A DNA stretch of 64,000 nt, from the NCBI GenBank assembly GCA_963790875.1, contig CAWBQT010000008.1, positions 868,001 through 932,000 of the forward strand. The letters are read 5' to 3'. This DNA is from AP-15 sp963790875 (GTDB lineage: Bacteria; Pseudomonadota; Alphaproteobacteria; ATCC43930; CGMCC-115725). Below are positions 61,942-64,000 of the stretch, in pieces. Within the stretch, counting starts at the first letter, position 1. Each line of letters opens with the position of its first letter. A model generated the notes under the pieces. That model did not search any database. It had not been told where the DNA came from and worked only from the letters and a program-made list of their open reading frames with translations. The position numbers and the translations under genes are program-made.

Positions 61942-64000
61942 ATGAACCCGATCGGGCGGTCGCTGCCGCGGCTCGAGGACCGGCGGTTCCTGACCGGGCA
62001 CGGGTGCTTTGTCGACGATTTGAACGCGCCCGGCCAATTGCACGCCGTCGTCGTCCGCTCGCCGCACGGCCATGCCGCGATCGATGGGATCGATGCCGTG
62101 GCGGCGCGTGCGATACCCGGGGTGCGCGGCGTCCTTACCGGTGACGATCTCGCGGCGGATGGAATTGGGCCGTTGCCGTGCGTCGCGCGAGTTGCGACGG
62201 TGGCGCCGATGATCGTGCCGCCGCGCCCGGCCTTGGCGCGCGACCGGGTCCGCCACGTCGGCGACCCGGTGGCGTTTGTCGTCGCCGACAGCGCCGACCG
62301 AGCGCGCGACGCCGCCGAGCGCGGGTCGCGATCGCCTACCGGCCGCTGCCGGCGGTGGTCGATGCGTCGGCGGCGCTCGCCGCCGGCGCACCGCTGTTGT
62401 GGGATGTGGCACCCAACAATCTCTGCTACCGCTTCGAGCGCGGCGACAGGGCTGCGGTCGAGGCGGCGTTCGCCGGCGCGACGTCGGTTGTCGACATCGC
62501 GCTCGTGAACAACCGCCTCGTGCCGGTGCCGATCGAACCGCGGGCAGCGATCGGCCGATACGATGCGGCGGTCGATCGCTTCGACCTGCTGGTGACGGGT
62601 CAGGGCGTGCACGGACTACGGCAGCAGCTTGCAAATGCCGTGTTCCATATGCCAGCCGAGCGCATTGCGGTGCGCGCCCCCGATGTTGGCGGCGGCTTCG
62701 GCATCAAGAACTTTCTCTACCCCGAATGGATCCTGGTTTTGTGGGCCGCCCGCCGGCTCGGCCACGCCGTCAAATGGGTCGCCGAGCGCGGCGAGGAGTT
62801 TATCAGCTGCGCGCAAGGCCGCGACAACGACACGCGGGCGCGTTTGGCGCTCGACCGGGAGGGGAGGTTTCTCGCGCTCGATGTCGAGACGGTGGCCAAT
62901 CTCGGCGCCTATCTGTCGACCAACGGCCCGGGCAGCTCGACCAATTCGCCGGCAAGCGCGATGGGCGGCGTCTACGACATCCCGGCCGTGTTTATGGCGG
63001 TGCGCGGCGTCTTTACCAACACCGTACCGATCGACGCCTATCGCGGCGCCGGCAAGCCCGAGGCCAATTACCTGATCGAGCGGCTGGTCGATCGCGCCGC
63101 CCGCCAACTGGGGCTCGATCCGGCCGCGTTGCGCCGGCGCAACCTGATAGGCCGCTTTCCGCACCGGAGCGCGCTCGGGGTCACGATCGATTCCGGCCGG
63201 TTCGCCGCCAATCTCGACGACATGACGCGGCTACTTGCGGATGACGGATTTGCCGAGCGCCAGCGCGAAGCCGCGGCGCGCGGCAGGCTGCGCGGCCGCG
63301 GCATCGCCTGTTTTCTCGAAACCTCGCGCGGCACCCCGGGCGAGCGCGCCGAAATCCGCTTCGAGCCGGACGGTCGCGTCGCCCTGGTGCTCGGCACGCA
63401 ATCGAACGGCCAGGGCCACGAGACCAGCTTTCCGCAGATTGCTGCCGGCCTGCTGGGTCTGCCGGTCGCCGCTTTCCGTTTCGTCCAGGCGGATACCCGG
63501 ACAGTCAAGACCGGCAACGGCCATGGTGGCGCCCGCTCGATGCATATGGGCGGTACGGCGCTGTACCTGGCGGTGCAAGCGGTGCTGTCGAAGGGGCATA
63601 GGGTCGCCGCGCATCTGCTGCAGGCCGATCCGAGGGAGGTGCGCTTCGCCGGCGGGCGATTTACCGTCGGCGGCGGTGAGCGGGGCATCGGCCTCATACA
63701 GCTCGCCGAAGCAGCGCGCGATCCGGCCAATCTACCGGACGGCATGACCCCCGGGCTCGATGCCGAAGCCGACAACGATTCGGACGCCTTCACGTTTCCG
63801 AGCGGCTGTCATGCCGCCGAAATCGAGATCGACCCCGAAACCGGCCTGGTGACACTGGAGCGCTATGTCGCGATCGATGATTACGGGCGGCTGATCAATC
63901 CGATGCTGACCGTGGGTCAGGTTCAAGGTGGGCTCGCCCAGGGCATCGGCCAGGCGCTCTTCGAAAACACGGTTTACGCCGAGCGGTCCGGCCAGCTGCT
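61942..64000 (+). pseudogene. Xanthine dehydrogenase-family Mo-binding subunit, frameshifted and cut by right edge
   Basis: Large molybdenum-hydroxylase subunit. The first frame begins GRSLPRLEDRRFLTGHGCFV and runs to RARDAAER; one base is missing near 62320-62325 (GAGCGCGGGTCGCG), after which the second frame continues VAIAYRPLPAVVDASAAL. That frame has DVGGGFGIKNFLYPEW, AYRGAGKPEANYLIERL, GTQSNGQGHETSFPQ and QVQGGLAQGIGQALFE. The CO-dehydrogenase active loop (AYxCSFR) is absent, so an aldehyde, isoquinoline or purine-type substrate is likelier. The C-terminal catalytic Glu lies outside the window; no FAD or [2Fe-2S] subunits are seen upstream. Confidence 0.87.

Noticed and set aside
61942..64000. 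Carbon monoxide dehydrogenase large subunit
   Set aside because: The diagnostic AYxCSFR loop is absent and the equivalent region reads AYRGAGKPEA.

Overview
The window is GC-rich DNA from the chromosome of an alphaproteobacterium, most like the Rhodospirillales and relatives. That placement is an inference from gene order: aroA divergent from a TIGR02300 gene, the block RNase D / kdsD / lptC / lptA / lptB / rpoN / hpf / ptsN, the DUF1150 gene beside hsp20, and hemF-trmL divergent from cytochrome bc1 genes. No 16S rRNA gene is present.

Layout. 0-10.9 kb: shikimate enzyme start, DUF1326/DUF2182 pair, luciferase-like monooxygenase with an alpha/beta hydrolase, CDP-diacylglycerol pyrophosphatase, YgjP-type metalloprotease, AmpG-type permease, cyclophilin, NDUFA9-like protein, zinc alcohol dehydrogenase. 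11-18.5 kb: tRNA-Leu and the core lipopolysaccharide-transport/sigma-54 block. 18.5-28.5 kb: DUF1150, Hsp20, Tim44-like protein, hemF-trmL, cytochrome b and c1 (no Rieske gene in its usual place), then mtnP-mtnA with a nucleoside permease (methylthioadenosine salvage). 28.5-37.1 kb: a repeat-rich leader before an Hsp70-like gene, an F420-type oxidoreductase, an MFS carrier, an integrase scrap, two tandem secreted ABM-domain proteins, a RibD-like reductase and an amidohydrolase.

37.1-50.3 kb is an accessory, mobile-element-scarred region. It holds a vanadium-haloperoxidase homologue, a PAP2/haloperoxidase-like gene overlapping a G1 (eqolisin) peptidase gene, a nucleotide cyclase with TPRs, two decayed Tn3-family transposase pieces, two copies of a small inverted-repeat element (MITE), an antitoxin/PIN toxin pair, and acyl-CoA dehydrogenase genes. 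50.3-64 kb is a dense set of catabolic and redox genes: a gluconate-dehydrogenase-like small subunit with a GMC oxidoreductase, an SDR, an amidase, an SMP-30 lactonase, a serine hydrolase, an MFS carrier, a BisC-type molybdoenzyme, a 2-oxoglutarate/Fe(II) oxygenase and a xanthine-dehydrogenase-type large subunit cut by the right edge.

A striking property is the number of single-base frameshifts in otherwise well-conserved genes: DUF2182, alcohol dehydrogenase, lptB (twice), G1 peptidase, cyclase, PIN toxin and the xanthine dehydrogenase subunit. Because lptB is normally essential, residual assembly or sequencing indels are the simplest explanation, and these genes should be read as probably intact in the living cell. 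They are typed pseudogene only because the printed sequence does not encode one continuous frame.
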